Source of the DNA: RGIG7179 sp051893555
Lineage (GTDB): Bacteria > Bacillota > Clostridia > Peptostreptococcales > Anaerovoracaceae
Assembly (NCBI GenBank): GCA_051893555.1
Contig: JBJFHL010000011.1
Location: 8,245-72,244, forward strand
Length of the DNA stretch: 64,000 nt
Reading direction: 5' to 3'
This document shows, piece by piece, positions 17,034 to 27,100 of the stretch. Made by a program: the position numbers and the translations under genes. The notes under the pieces were generated by a model. It did not search any database and had not been told where the DNA came from. It saw nothing but the letters and a program-made list of their open reading frames with translations. Numbering within the stretch: position 1 is the first letter of the stretch; each line of letters begins with the position of its first letter.

Positions 17034-18098
17034 TCATCCGAATATTCTGTTCACGTCGTTGAACGTCACGTAAATCATCAGTCCGAACAGAAGGGCCATA
17101 CCGATCATGTGTACGGTGCCTTCCACCTTCGCGCTGACTTTTTTTCCGGTAATCATGGTGAAAATGACGAAGAGGATTCTTCCACCATCCAGTGCCGGCA
17201 GCGGCAGCATGTTGATGATCGCCAGGTTGACGCAGATCAGCGCAATCAGAAATCCGTAATACCAGAAGCCCAGCGTTTCCGTCTGATTTACCATCTGCAC
17301 CATGCCTACCGGCCCGGACAGATCATCGGCACCCGCCTCGCCGCTGATGAGCATGCCGATGGACTGGAACATGAGCTTCACCATATTCCATGTGGCTTCA
17401 CAGCCGTCTACCAGCGCCTTTGCCGGGCTGTGGCTGATCTTCGACGTGATGCCGATCACGTACCGTTCTCCCGCATCCTGCCCGTTGGCGTCCGTCATCT
17501 GCTGCAGCACAGGCTGCACCTGCACGGTGCGGTTTCCTTCGCTTCCGTCTACCGTCAGCTCCACCGCGGATCCGTCTTCCGGCATGTATGTCATCACATC
17601 ATTCCAGGTCTTCACCGTGTTCCCGTCGATGGCCGTGATCTTATCCCCGGACAGCAGACCGGCTGCTTCCGCCGGACTGCCCGGTGCCACCTCCCCGATC
17701 CGGTTGGTAGTAAAACCGCTGATGCCGAAAATCAGTGACAGGATCAGAGTAGCGCAGAGAACGTTCATCACAGAACCTGCTGCCAGAATAATGATCTTTC
17801 GCCACGACTTCTGGGCCGCAAAGGTTCGCGGATCCGGCGCAGTCTCCTGCACAGTTTCCCCGTTGTCCGGCGGTTCCTCCTCTCCGTCTTCTCCGTCCAT
17901 GGCGCAAAATCCCCCCACCGGAAAAAGTCGGATGGAGTAAAGTGTTTCTTTCCCCTGGTGTTTCCAGATGGTCGGTCCCATGCCGAATGCGAATTCCAGA
18001 ACTCGCACCCCCATGCGCTTGGCTGCGATAAAGTGCCCCAGCTCATGGGGAAATATCATAATACAGAATAACAGAATTGCAAGTATTGCTGTTTTCAT
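17034..18098 (-). CDS. rseP: Site-2 intramembrane zinc metalloprotease (RseP/RasP family)
   Basis: This 354-residue membrane protein has the zinc motif HELGHF in its first hydrophobic segment (residues 18-23) and the second metal site ALDGGRI near residue 300. A PDZ domain lies between them (GEVAPGSPAEAAGLLSGDKI). RseP/RasP cleaves anti-sigma factors and remnant signal peptides in the membrane. Its place between dxr and ispG is the usual order in Bacillota. The start ATG follows a weak purine-rich site. Confidence 0.94.
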   Translation of the reverse strand: MKTAILAILLFCIMIFPHELGHFIAAKRMGVRVLEFAFGMGPTIWKHQGKETLYSIRLFPVGGFCAMDGEDGEEEPPDNGETVQETAPDPRTFAAQKSWRKIIILAAGSVMNVLCATLILSLIFGISGFTTNRIGEVAPGSPAEAAGLLSGDKITAIDGNTVKTWNDVMTYMPEDGSAVELTVDGSEGNRTVQVQPVLQQMTDANGQDAGERYVIGITSKISHSPAKALVDGCEATWNMVKLMFQSIGMLISGEAGADDLSGPVGMVQMVNQTETLGFWYYGFLIALICVNLAIINMLPLPALDGGRILFVIFTMITGKKVSAKVEGTVHMIGMALLFGLMIYVTFNDVNRIFG

Positions 18099-18130
18099 AT
18101 TTTTCGTTCCTGCTCCCCTTCCAGTTTGCT

Positions 18131-19303
18131 TCAGGCCATGGCCTGATATGTGTATTCCCGGATTTCCCGGTCAATATGCAGAATTTTTTCCAGTGTCAGA
18201 TCGTACTCCGGCACATGGGCATCCAGAATCCGTTCCAGCTGATCCTGAATCTCGATGAATCGGATCTTTCCACGGAGGAACAAGTCCACCAGCACCTCAT
18301 TGGCACCGTTGAGCACCACCGGATAGCTGCCGCCGGCCCGGGATGCCTCATATGCCATGGTAATGCACCGGAACACGGCAGGATCCGGCGTTTCGAACGT
18401 CAGGCTGCTGCCGGCACCGAAAAAGTCCAGCCCCGGCAGTTCACTTTCCAGCCGGTCCGGATATCCCAGCGCCAGACTGATGGGAATCCGCATATCCGGA
18501 TTGCCCAGCTGTGCCAGTACAGATGTATCTGTAAATTCCACCATGGAATGGACGATACTCTGCGGGTGAACCAGAATCTGAATGTCATCCACCGGCACAT
18601 CAAAGAGCCACCTGGCCTCGATGACCTCCAGGCCTTTGTTCATCATGGTTGCCGAATCGATGGTGATTTTCTTTCCCATGGTCCATCTGGGATGCTTCAG
18701 CGCCTGCTCCAGTGTGACGGTCTCCAGCTGCTGCCGGCTCCATCCGCGGAACGGACCGCCGCTGGCTGTCAGCAGGATCTTCTTTATCTTTCTTCCCCGG
18801 TTTCCTTCCAGACACTGGAAGATCGCACTGTGCTCACTGTCCACCGGCAGGAGTTTTACACCGGCTTCACGAACCGCATCCATCACAATGCTTCCGCCTG
18901 CCACCAGGGTCTCTTTATTGGCCAGGGCAATATCCTTTCCAGCCGCAATGGCGGCCATGGTCGGCTCCAGCCCGCTGATGCCCAGCAAAGAATTCAGTAC
19001 CATATCGCAGTCATCGCTGGCGGCTGCAGTCTTCAGACCTTCCTGTCCCCAGAGGATCTCTGTGTGCACACTGCCTTCAAACCCGGGTGCTTCCCGCAGC
19101 ATTTTCATCAGTGCAGCTGCATCTTCTTCCCGCTCTGTCACTGCGATCTCCGGTCTCCAGCGCAGAATCTGCGCTTTCAGCCGCTGCACATTCCTGCCGC
19201 AGGACAGGACCCCCACCTGAAAACGGTCCGGGTGCTTCTCTATGATGTCCAGACTTTGCGTACCGATGGAACCGGTACTGCCCAGTATGGCAATTTTCTT
19301 CAT
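18131..19303 (-). CDS. dxr: 1-deoxy-D-xylulose 5-phosphate reductoisomerase
   Basis: This 390-residue enzyme converts DXP to MEP with NADPH, the committed step of the MEP pathway. The N-terminus KKIAILGSTGSIGTQSLDII is the family's NADPH-binding loop. The metal and substrate region VDSEHSAIFQCLEG and the flexible-loop part GGPFRGW are present. The length is normal. It lies between cdsA and rseP in the conserved cluster. Confidence 0.97.
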   Translation of the reverse strand: MKKIAILGSTGSIGTQSLDIIEKHPDRFQVGVLSCGRNVQRLKAQILRWRPEIAVTEREEDAAALMKMLREAPGFEGSVHTEILWGQEGLKTAAASDDCDMVLNSLLGISGLEPTMAAIAAGKDIALANKETLVAGGSIVMDAVREAGVKLLPVDSEHSAIFQCLEGNRGRKIKKILLTASGGPFRGWSRQQLETVTLEQALKHPRWTMGKKITIDSATMMNKGLEVIEARWLFDVPVDDIQILVHPQSIVHSMVEFTDTSVLAQLGNPDMRIPISLALGYPDRLESELPGLDFFGAGSSLTFETPDPAVFRCITMAYEASRAGGSYPVVLNGANEVLVDLFLRGKIRFIEIQDQLERILDAHVPEYDLTLEKILHIDREIREYTYQAMA

Positions 19304-19325
19304 GAAAAACCTCTTTCTCCCATGC

Positions 19326-20108
19326 CTAATACAGGATCAGCTGCATGGTATAGTAAATCAGCGGTGCCGTAAACAGCACACTGTCAAACCGGTCCAGAAT
19401 GCCACCATGGCCCGGAATCAGATTGCCGTAATCCTTGATGCCCATCTGCCGTTTGAACGCGGAGGCCGAAAGATCTCCAAGCTGGGCCGCGATGCTTCCC
19501 ACGAAACCAATGATCACACATTCCCACAGCATGTCGCCGCCCAGGAAATAGCCAAACAAGCCGCAGAATACCACGCTTCCCAGTACGCCGCCCACGGCGC
19601 CCTCTACGCTCTTTTTCGGGCTCAGATTCGGACACAGCTTATGCTTTCCCAGCGCCATCCCGGTGAAATATGCCATGATATCCGTGCCGAAGGCCGCCAG
19701 GAATACCAGCCATATGAGTATTCTATGTTCCGATTGGTCAATCAATACGATGTGATAAGAGAAAAAGACCACATACATCAGCCCGAACAAGGTGGACGTG
19801 GTGTCCTCTGTCTTTCTCTCGTTGACTTTAAACCCGTAAATCAGACAGGCCATGGTGCAGACCACTGCCCACAGCATCAGCAGATTCAGATTCTCCTTCC
19901 ACAGGATATTGATCAGATACAGTGCTGCCGTAGCCACATAGGCGATTTCCCTGCAGGGCTTCACACCCATGGTTTCAAACCCGTGATACAGTTCCCGCAG
20001 ACCGATTATCCCCACGAGAAACGCAGCAGCCATCAGCCAGTAGCCGCCCAGCCATACCACCACCAGCAGCGGCAGCATGACGCAGCCAGAAATAATTCTC
20101 GTTTTCAT
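19326..20108 (-). CDS. cdsA: Phosphatidate cytidylyltransferase
   Basis: This protein of 260 residues makes CDP-diacylglycerol from phosphatidate and CTP in the membrane. It is strongly hydrophobic with several membrane segments, and carries the family signature SPKKSVEGAVGGVLGS plus the late GHGGILDRFDS. The ATG at 20108 is chosen because AAAGGGG lies 9 bases upstream; earlier in-frame starts would overlap uppS. It lies 19 bases after uppS. Confidence 0.95.
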   Translation of the reverse strand: MKTRIISGCVMLPLLVVVWLGGYWLMAAAFLVGIIGLRELYHGFETMGVKPCREIAYVATAALYLINILWKENLNLLMLWAVVCTMACLIYGFKVNERKTEDTTSTLFGLMYVVFFSYHIVLIDQSEHRILIWLVFLAAFGTDIMAYFTGMALGKHKLCPNLSPKKSVEGAVGGVLGSVVFCGLFGYFLGGDMLWECVIIGFVGSIAAQLGDLSASAFKRQMGIKDYGNLIPGHGGILDRFDSVLFTAPLIYYTMQLILY

Positions 20109-20127
20109 AGTTCTTTTCCCCTTTCGC

Positions 20128-20859
20128 CTATCTGCCGCCAAACCGCCGTTTTCTTCCGGCAAACGCATGCACGATCTCCTCAAACTCATCCGGTGTGAAG
20201 TCCGGCCACAGACTGTCTGTAAAGGCCAGCTCGCTGTAGGCGCACTGCCACAGCAGGAAGTTGCTGAGCCGTTCTTCTCCGCTGGTCCGGATGATCAGAT
20301 CCGGATCCGGAATGTTTCCGTTTTCCTCTCCCGTGTACAGCGCGTCGGAAATCATAGCCTCAGTCACTTCAGAGGCCGCAATTTCTCCCGATGCTGCCCG
20401 TTCGCAGATTCTTCTGACCGCGTGAAGGATTTCCTGCCTGCCGCCGTAATTCAGCGCGATGTTAAACTGCAGACCGTCGTTGTATTCCGTTGTGCGAAGC
20501 GCCTTCTCAATGCTTTCCACCGCAGCCCGGGGCACCTGCTTCCAGTCTCCCAGAATCCGGACCCGCACGTTGTTTTCGTGCAGCTCTGCCAGCTCGCTGC
20601 CCACATATTTCACCAGCAGGTTGAAAATACCGCCCACTTCCTCCTGGGATCGTTTCCAGTTTTCTGTGGAAAATGCGTAGACTGTCAGATATTTGATCCC
20701 CATCACGTCAGCCCGCTTGATGATTTCCTTCATGGCCAGCATGCCGGCGTTATGTCCCGAAAGTCGGCTGACGCCCTGCTTTTCCGCCCAGCGTCCGTTG
20801 CCGTCCATGATGACTGCCACGTGCGCCGGTATCTTTTCCGTAAGTTCTTTTCTTTCCAT
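20128..20859 (-). CDS. uppS: Undecaprenyl diphosphate synthase (isoprenyl transferase)
   Basis: This 243-residue cytoplasmic enzyme adds cis-isoprene units to farnesyl diphosphate to make the lipid carrier for wall synthesis. The N-terminus HVAVIMDGNGRWAEKQG contains the catalytic Asp and the diphosphate-binding loop. Later signatures are YAFSTENWKR and RTSGEERLSNFLLWQ. The length is normal. It sits between frr and cdsA. Confidence 0.97.
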   Translation of the reverse strand: MERKELTEKIPAHVAVIMDGNGRWAEKQGVSRLSGHNAGMLAMKEIIKRADVMGIKYLTVYAFSTENWKRSQEEVGGIFNLLVKYVGSELAELHENNVRVRILGDWKQVPRAAVESIEKALRTTEYNDGLQFNIALNYGGRQEILHAVRRICERAASGEIAASEVTEAMISDALYTGEENGNIPDPDLIIRTSGEERLSNFLLWQCAYSELAFTDSLWPDFTPDEFEEIVHAFAGRKRRFGGR

Positions 20860-20885
20860 CCTTACTTTTCCTTTTATCGAACAAT

Positions 20886-20909
20886 GTGGCTGCCTTTCAC
20901 AGCAGCCAC
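20886..20909 (-). other. Intercistronic hairpin between frr and uppS
   Basis: GTGGCTGC (20886-20893) and GCAGCCAC (20902-20909) form a stable stem with no T tract on the minus strand. It is more likely a processing or stabilising hairpin than a terminator. Confidence 0.5.
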
Positions 20910-20922
20910 ACCTTCCCGTTCT

Positions 20923-21477
20923 TTATACTTCCAGAATTTCTTTTTCCTTTGCTGCCACGATCTCGTCGATTTCCTTAATGACTTTATCCGTGGCCTTCTG
21001 CACATCATCCAGTGCCTTCTTGGATTCATCTTCCGTGATCTCATGGTTCTTTTCCATCTTCTTCAGATGATCATTGGCATCTCTGCGCAGATTCCGCACT
21101 GCAACCTTGCTTTCCTCGCCCATCTTCTTCACGGTCTTGGTCAGCTCTTTTCTTCTGTCCTCCGTAACCGGCGGAATGACCAGACGGATGCACTTGCCGT
21201 CGTTGGACGGATTGATGCCAATATTGGCCATGTTGATGGCCTTTTCGATTTCGCCGATGGACTTCGGATCAAACGGTGTGATCAGCAGCGTTCTCGGATC
21301 CGGCGTCGAAATGTTCGACAGGTTCTTCAGCGGCGTCGGCGAACCGTAATACTGCACGCTTACCTTGTCCAGAAGTGCAGGATTAGCTCTGCCTGCACGA
21401 ACCGTGTTCAGGTCTTCCTTCAGTACAGAAATTGTTTTTTTGCTTCTTTCTTCCAGATTCTTCTTAATGGTTTCCAT
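20923..21477 (-). CDS. frr: Ribosome recycling factor
   Basis: This 184-residue protein splits post-termination ribosomes together with EF-G. The N-terminus LEERSKKTISVLKEDLNTVRAGRANPALLDKV and the C-terminal helices (RRDANDHLKKMEK) are typical, and the length is the family's usual 185. AAGGAG precedes the ATG. The gap to pyrH is 97 bases and holds a hairpin (CTCCCG/CGGGAG, about 21531-21549) with no T tract. Confidence 0.97.
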   Translation of the reverse strand: METIKKNLEERSKKTISVLKEDLNTVRAGRANPALLDKVSVQYYGSPTPLKNLSNISTPDPRTLLITPFDPKSIGEIEKAINMANIGINPSNDGKCIRLVIPPVTEDRRKELTKTVKKMGEESKVAVRNLRRDANDHLKKMEKNHEITEDESKKALDDVQKATDKVIKEIDEIVAAKEKEILEV

Positions 21478-21574
21478 TTGGAGTCTCCTTTTTTCTCATC
21501 TTTTTCATTTCTTTATTCACAAAATCCACGCTCCCGCTTTTTTCGGGAGTCGCTGCACCGCTTGCCGTCCGGTG

Positions 21575-22279
21575 CTAGCGGATGATGGTTCCGATTTTTT
21601 CGCCGGAAATGGCCTTCTGCACGTTTCCTTCTTCGGCGATGGCGAATACATGGATGGCGATGTTATTGTCCTTGCACAGGGTCGCTGCCGTCAGATCCAT
21701 CACCTTCAGATCTTTTTCGATCACATCCATGAAGGTCAGTTCATCGAACTTCACGGCATTCGGGTTGATCGCCGGATCGCTGTCGTAGACCGCGTCCACA
21801 TTCTTGGCCAGCAGAATCACATCTGCATCGATTTCTGCTGCCCGCAGTGCCGCTGCCGTATCGGTGGAAAAGAAAGGATTTCCCGTACCGCCGCCAAAAA
21901 TAACCACGTCGCCGTTCTCCAGATGGGCCAGTGCCCGTCTTCTGGCATATGGTTCCGCAATTTCCCGCATTTCGATGGAAGTCTGCACTCTGGCAGGAAC
22001 CCCGATGGCCAGCAGCGATTCCTGCACGGCCAGACTGTTCATCACCGTGGCCAGCATGCCCATATAGTCTGCCGTGGCACGATCCATATCCTTACTGGTT
22101 CTTCCTCGCCAGAAGTTTCCGCCTCCCACAACGATGGCCACCTGCACACCCAGGTCATGGATCTGCTTGATTTCCCTGGCGACCTTGCGGGTCATTTCTT
22201 CATTGATACCGAACTTGTCGCTGCCAGCCAGCGCTTCCCCGCTGATCTTCAGCAGCACGCGATTGTATACCGGTTTCAT
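21575..22279 (-). CDS. pyrH: Uridylate kinase
   Basis: This 234-residue bacterial UMP kinase of the amino-acid kinase fold phosphorylates UMP to UDP. Motifs seen are NRVLLKISGEALAG at the N-terminus, VVGGGNFWRGR, and VIFGGGTGNPFFSTDTAAALRA. It is the first gene of the operon running to polC. The rpsB-tsf pair that often precedes pyrH is absent here. Confidence 0.97.
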   Translation of the reverse strand: MKPVYNRVLLKISGEALAGSDKFGINEEMTRKVAREIKQIHDLGVQVAIVVGGGNFWRGRTSKDMDRATADYMGMLATVMNSLAVQESLLAIGVPARVQTSIEMREIAEPYARRRALAHLENGDVVIFGGGTGNPFFSTDTAAALRAAEIDADVILLAKNVDAVYDSDPAINPNAVKFDELTFMDVIEKDLKVMDLTAATLCKDNNIAIHVFAIAEEGNVQKAISGEKIGTIIR

Positions 22280-22332
22280 TCCCTATCCCACCTCGTTATC
22301 TGCATAGTATTTTGAATTCAATCTTAAAAGAT

Positions 22333-22362
22333 ATTATACCATAACCAGAGGGCAGGATTAAA
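22333..22362 (-). promoter_or_regulatory. Promoter of the pyrH-polC operon
   Basis: On the minus strand TGG precedes TATAAT (22338-22333), giving an extended -10. A weak TTTAAT-like -35 lies 18 bases upstream. The leader to pyrH is about 50 bases. Confidence 0.65.
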
Positions 22363-22397
22363 GTTGTTTCTTCGCTTTTTCATAAAATTTTCACAAC

Positions 22398-22437
22398 AGA
22401 AAAGAGCATACCGACACGTCCTGCACCGATATGCTCT
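22398..22437 (-). terminator. Terminator of the surface-protein operon
   Basis: AGAGCATA (22403-22410) pairs with TATGCTCT (22430-22437). On the minus strand the stem is followed by TTTTCTGTT. It lies just after the stop of the anchored surface protein. Confidence 0.8.
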
Positions 22438-22449
22438 GCTTCTCATCTG

Positions 22450-23472
22450 TTATTTCTCTTTTCTGGCCTTGCGGACCGTTACCACACCGCCCACGCCGGC
22501 GGCTGCCATCAGCAGGAGCCAGAACAGCATGTTCTGATCATCCCCTGTCTTCGGCTTGCCATGATTTCCGTTGGAATCATAGGATCCTGTCGGCACATCC
22601 GGATCGTCAACATTTTCGCCTTTTCCCGGCTTATCCGGATCGGACGGCCCCAGCGGGGTTTCCGGCTCATCGATGTTCACTTCTTTCGGAATCGCCTTAT
22701 ACCGTGCAGTGTAGACTGCATTCTGGGTGACGCGAACAATTTCCTTATCCCAGCCGATGAATTCATAGGTGTACAGGTCATCTTCCGGTCGCACCGGTGT
22801 CGGCCCGTCATAGGTCGGCATGTCGTAGAAATTATAGTAATCGGTTTCCAGATTGGTACCGTCATAGTTGTTCCACAGAACTGTATATTTCTGTGCCGGG
22901 TAATCCAGTGCTTCTACCTTGAAGACCCAGTCGATTTCACCGACCCGATTGGCGAATTCATTGCCCATGGAAAGCGGTACATACAGCTGCGCCTCCAGAT
23001 CCAGGGACTCGTTTCTTCCCAGATTGCCCAGATAAACGCCGTTTTCCAGTGTGCCTGCTTCTGCTGCAGTACCTCTGAAGATTTCCGTTTCTCCCTGCCT
23101 TAAAATCAGAATCAGCTGGCTCAGGAACTTCGTCATGCGGTCTACCGTTTCACCGGAATCCTTAACCTTTTCACTGAGCGGATTTTTCTCCGCATCGTGC
23201 GGTAAGGCTTTCAGATAGACTTTGATATAGTCGCAGTCAGAAGCGGTGTTGGATACGGTAATCTTCTGCACCAGACTGTCGCCAGGCATTACGCCTTTGA
23301 AGTTGGCGAACAGGTCGGAATCCGTGTAAACGCTGCCCGGATGGAACTCCAGCATATCCTTCTGGCCTTTATAGGTCACACCGGCATCCGCAGCGAACGC
23401 ATTGACGGAGAAACTCAGCACTACCGTGAGAGCAAGCAGAACGGAAAACATTTTTTTTATTATCTTTTTCAT
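22450..23472 (-). CDS. Sortase-anchored surface protein
   Basis: This 340-residue secreted protein has a signal peptide (KKIIKKMFSVLLALTVVLSF...AFA, residues 1-28). Next comes a beta-rich domain with FKGVMPGDSLVQKITVSN, much like the camelysin/TasA beta-sandwich. A single InlB-type repeat follows (YTVLWNNYDGT...YEFIGWDK, about 190-255). The end is a cell-wall sorting signal: KPKTGDD (about 303-309), a hydrophobic stretch, and RKARKEK. The motif has Lys where Leu stands in LPxTG. It is the last gene of the TasA-type cluster and could be the wall attachment point for the secreted fibre proteins, which lack anchors. That role is inferred. Confidence 0.8.
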   Translation of the reverse strand: MKKIIKKMFSVLLALTVVLSFSVNAFAADAGVTYKGQKDMLEFHPGSVYTDSDLFANFKGVMPGDSLVQKITVSNTASDCDYIKVYLKALPHDAEKNPLSEKVKDSGETVDRMTKFLSQLILILRQGETEIFRGTAAEAGTLENGVYLGNLGRNESLDLEAQLYVPLSMGNEFANRVGEIDWVFKVEALDYPAQKYTVLWNNYDGTNLETDYYNFYDMPTYDGPTPVRPEDDLYTYEFIGWDKEIVRVTQNAVYTARYKAIPKEVNIDEPETPLGPSDPDKPGKGENVDDPDVPTGSYDSNGNHGKPKTGDDQNMLFWLLLMAAAGVGGVVTVRKARKEK

Positions 23473-23487
23473 TTTACTCGCCCCCCT

Positions 23488-24108
23488 TTACTTGCTTATG
23501 GTTCCATTTTCAGCAACGGTTACGCCCCAGGCTTCTGCCGCAGCAGCCGCCGGAGAGCTCTGAATCGCATCTGCCAGTATCTCTACATGCAATGTATATC
23601 CATCCGGACCTGCGGTAAGCGGCGTACATCTATCAATCAGGTTTGTTGTCTGCTCACCGGATGCCACAGCAGACGGATAGTAGTAATATCCATCAGAATT
23701 TGATTTCTCCCAGCCTTCACCGAAACTGATTGTGTAGTCTGTGGCAGCAGGTGCTACCGGGGCTACATTTCCATTTCGATCCTGCCAGGTAACTACGATT
23801 GCTGCACGAATATATGCCGGAGTCGTTCCCGTGTTTTGCACTTTTACATTCGATTTCACAGTGCTGCTGTAATCCGTAAATGGATCCTCTGTAATGCTAC
23901 AGCTTACGGTATCGTACTGGAATGTGTTCTCAGCAGGTTCGCTAGTTGCTACCAAGTATGCGGTGGTTCCACCTACAACTCCCAAAATCAGCACGATGAC
24001 TGCTGCCAGAATAACAAACTGCTTCTTCCATCTGAGACGACGACTTCTTTTCGCGGTACTTTCTGGAAGAATTCGCGTCTCACTTGATGCGTGTTTTCCG
24101 TAATACAT
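23488..24108 (-). CDS. Secreted TasA/CalY-like protein with SipW-type signal (copy 5)
   Basis: This 206-residue protein has an unusually long basic N-terminus (about 30 residues), then a hydrophobic core and the SipW-type signal ending GGTTAYLVATSEPAENTF (about residues 46-63). The mature part is beta-rich with VKSNVKVQNTGTTPAYIRAAIVVTW, a pattern shared with copy 4. Such proteins are cut by a SipW-type peptidase and form extracellular fibres in Bacillus (TasA). The ATG precedes a normal frame, and the gene lies between the giant protein and the anchored protein with only short gaps. Fibre formation here is inferred. Confidence 0.75.
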   Translation of the reverse strand: MYYGKHASSETRILPESTAKRSRRLRWKKQFVILAAVIVLILGVVGGTTAYLVATSEPAENTFQYDTVSCSITEDPFTDYSSTVKSNVKVQNTGTTPAYIRAAIVVTWQDRNGNVAPVAPAATDYTISFGEGWEKSNSDGYYYYPSAVASGEQTTNLIDRCTPLTAGPDGYTLHVEILADAIQSSPAAAAAEAWGVTVAENGTISK

Positions 24109-24126
24109 AATTAGTCGCCTCCCCTC

Positions 24127-27100
24127 TTATTCTCCAGCTACAACATCAACTTTTGAAAATTTGTTTTCTACATAGGAAGCGCCGTTGAGCCACTTCCAGT
24201 TATTTGCACCTGTACCTCTACTATTTGTGAATGGTACGTTATTTTCCTCGATTGCCGATAAAGTAATAGTCTTGCTCGTCTTCTCAGGCGTATACCTCCA
24301 GCTCCATTCGGTTTCTTCGGTTACAGTATATTCTCCGATCAGAAGGTCTTTTACCGTGACGATTCCATTTCCCTTGATGACAACTTTCATGTCAAGACCT
24401 GAAGTCCGGCTGTCTTTTCCCTGGATTCGGAAAATGAATGCCTGATTTTCATCAATGGACTGCGTACCGGTTTTCGTAATGGTTAAGTCCGCCACATCGT
24501 ATTCGAACTTGGCATAATAAGTTGCCGCTACATTCTTCTTATCTACTTTTGAAGGTGTATACTTCGCATCGGTACTCAGAAGAATTCCACAGCTGCTGTC
24601 CGAATACCAGCCTACAAAACGATATCTCTCATTTGCAGTTGCTGTAGAGCCCTTCGCATCACCGGAAAGTACCTTCAGAGTCTCAGATGTCGGAGATACA
24701 CTGCCGAAATTCGTCTCACCCTGTGGTCCAACCACTTCGTACTTAATGGTAACTTCCTTCTCTTTATAGTAGAAGGAAATGATATTCAGCTTTGCTTCTG
24801 CATCGCTCTCAATTTTAATACTCAAGGTCTGTGACTTTGGATCAACCGCTTCATAATCCTCAATCTCGATTGCGGATTCGGAAACAACCTGACCATATTT
24901 GCCGGTTCCGTTCTTCGGATCCGCCAGCTGCTTTCCGGTTCCCTGTTCCAGATAACGAACCTGATACGGATAACTGTTTCTAGTATAATAAAGCTTCAGT
25001 TCCAGTCCATCTGCAGTAAGTTCACCGCTTGCAACAGTACCTTCCACGTTGCCGTCATAAGTGAAACCTGAAATCGTCAAAGGATCTGCACCATATGTTG
25101 TTCCAATATCTCCGACAATCTGTGACGATGCATATTCCGTCCATGTTGGATTGCCCTGCGCATCGGTCGCCAGATTTTCCGTGTAATGAGTTATCTTGTA
25201 GTAAGCATGTGTTGTATCTTCGGAATAGTAGAAGATAATCTCATTCACAGCATCATCAGCTACGGATACAATCAAGCGCTTCTGATATGCATCCGGCATC
25301 ATACCGGATACTGGCTTAAAGGTTTCTGTTACAACTGCCTTTCTATTATCCGATACAGTTATTTCATCTGCAACGGGTTCCCCCGTATCTTTATTCAGGT
25401 ATTTTACAGTGTACGGTACAGCGTCTTTCTGTACATACCAGAAGGTATATACATTGGTATCGTTTTCTTCGGTCGCATTGATGTCCAGTGTCATGGAATG
25501 ACTCTTTACTACCGGGAAATATCCTTCCTGATAGTCAGCGTAAAGTTCTGTTCCACCCTTTGCCTCGAATGTTTTCGTTACACCCGCTAAACCAGATCCC
25601 AGAGTTGGCATCGCAATTTTTGTGTCTGTATCCTGAATCTTATACAAAATAGTATACTGCTTCAGGACATTTGAACTCCACTTACCGTAAACTTTCAGAT
25701 CTTTTGTTACTGGCATGTTGGCAAAGTCAAATGCTTTTTCAACTCCGTTCTCCATGTAGAACCAGCCTACGAATTCATAGCTGCCGTTTACCGGGTTCGA
25801 CGGTTCAGGATTCAACTTGTTTCCGTGAAGTACGGTTTGAATCGGATGTGTGGACAATTCCTGATCGTCTTCATAAGCATTCTTATCCAAATAGAACCTT
25901 ACATAGTGGCTAACAGGCTCCCACTTTGCATAAAGCAGGATGTTCTCAGCTGGCATATTATGTTTCTCCAGTTCGTACTTCTCTCCGGTACATTCCGGAT
26001 TCAAATACCATCCGCCGAAAACAACAGAACCCGGCTCATACGCGCTCGGAACAGAAGGAACAAATCCGCTGTACGAACTCAACGGCGCCTCATACTTCAC
26101 AGATTCACTCTTCACATCACTATATCCGTCATTAAATGTCAGCGTATAGCTGTTGCGGGTATAATAGAATTTTGCACCGTTACAACTTGATCCGGTACTA
26201 GTGCCATGATCATAGGTAAATCCTTCAAACTCATAACGATCTTCAACGGTTACTCTGTAACCGCCAACACCAGTTACTTCAAAGAGTTTCACGGTATAAT
26301 TTCCATCCAGATCCTGCCCCCAGTAGGTCATGGTACCTTCACTTCCCGTTGTACCGCGATTATAGTAGGTGGCGCTGTTCTGCGGCATTACACCGAAATA
26401 ATTTGTATAAGGTCCGCTTCCTCCCCATTCTGCAGACCAGAAGGTACTTCCGGCATTGGCAGCAATTTTCTTATACTGCTCAGCAATATTGGATCCCCAT
26501 TTTGCAGTAATTGTTTCCGAAGACTGATAATTATTTCTATTATTATAGTTATAATTAAAAGTCAGGGTCTTTTCTATCCGATCATAGTACACATTGACGA
26601 TGGAAGAACCATCTGCCGCAACAGTAACTGTATCAGACTTCACAAACTTCCAAAGACCAGAATCCAGTCCCGGATCGCTCATGTAACATCCTTCATCATG
26701 CTTATGCGCAGTCTTTCCACAATTATATTGGCAGGCATCAGAATGAGTATGCTCTGTTTTCGTGCAAGTCAACTTGTAACAGCTTCCGGTATAGTCAGTA
26801 TGTTTATGTTCTGTCTTTCCGCAGCCTAAACATGTATCCGTGTGATTGTGCACACCTTCTGTCTCGCCGCAAGTAGTCGAAGCTACATTACCTGTAGATG
26901 TACTGCCAGTGTATTTGTACCATGTGCCGTTGATGTAGATAACCTTTCCATCTATTGATAATGCTTCTCTTGCAACATAGCCATTTGTAGGGTTCGATGG
27001 TGCACCAAAACCCGCATATGAAGCAGATCCTACTCCCGCATAACAGGAAATATCATGGGTATGGCTTTTCAGACCGCAGGTATAGCAACTTGCACTGTGG

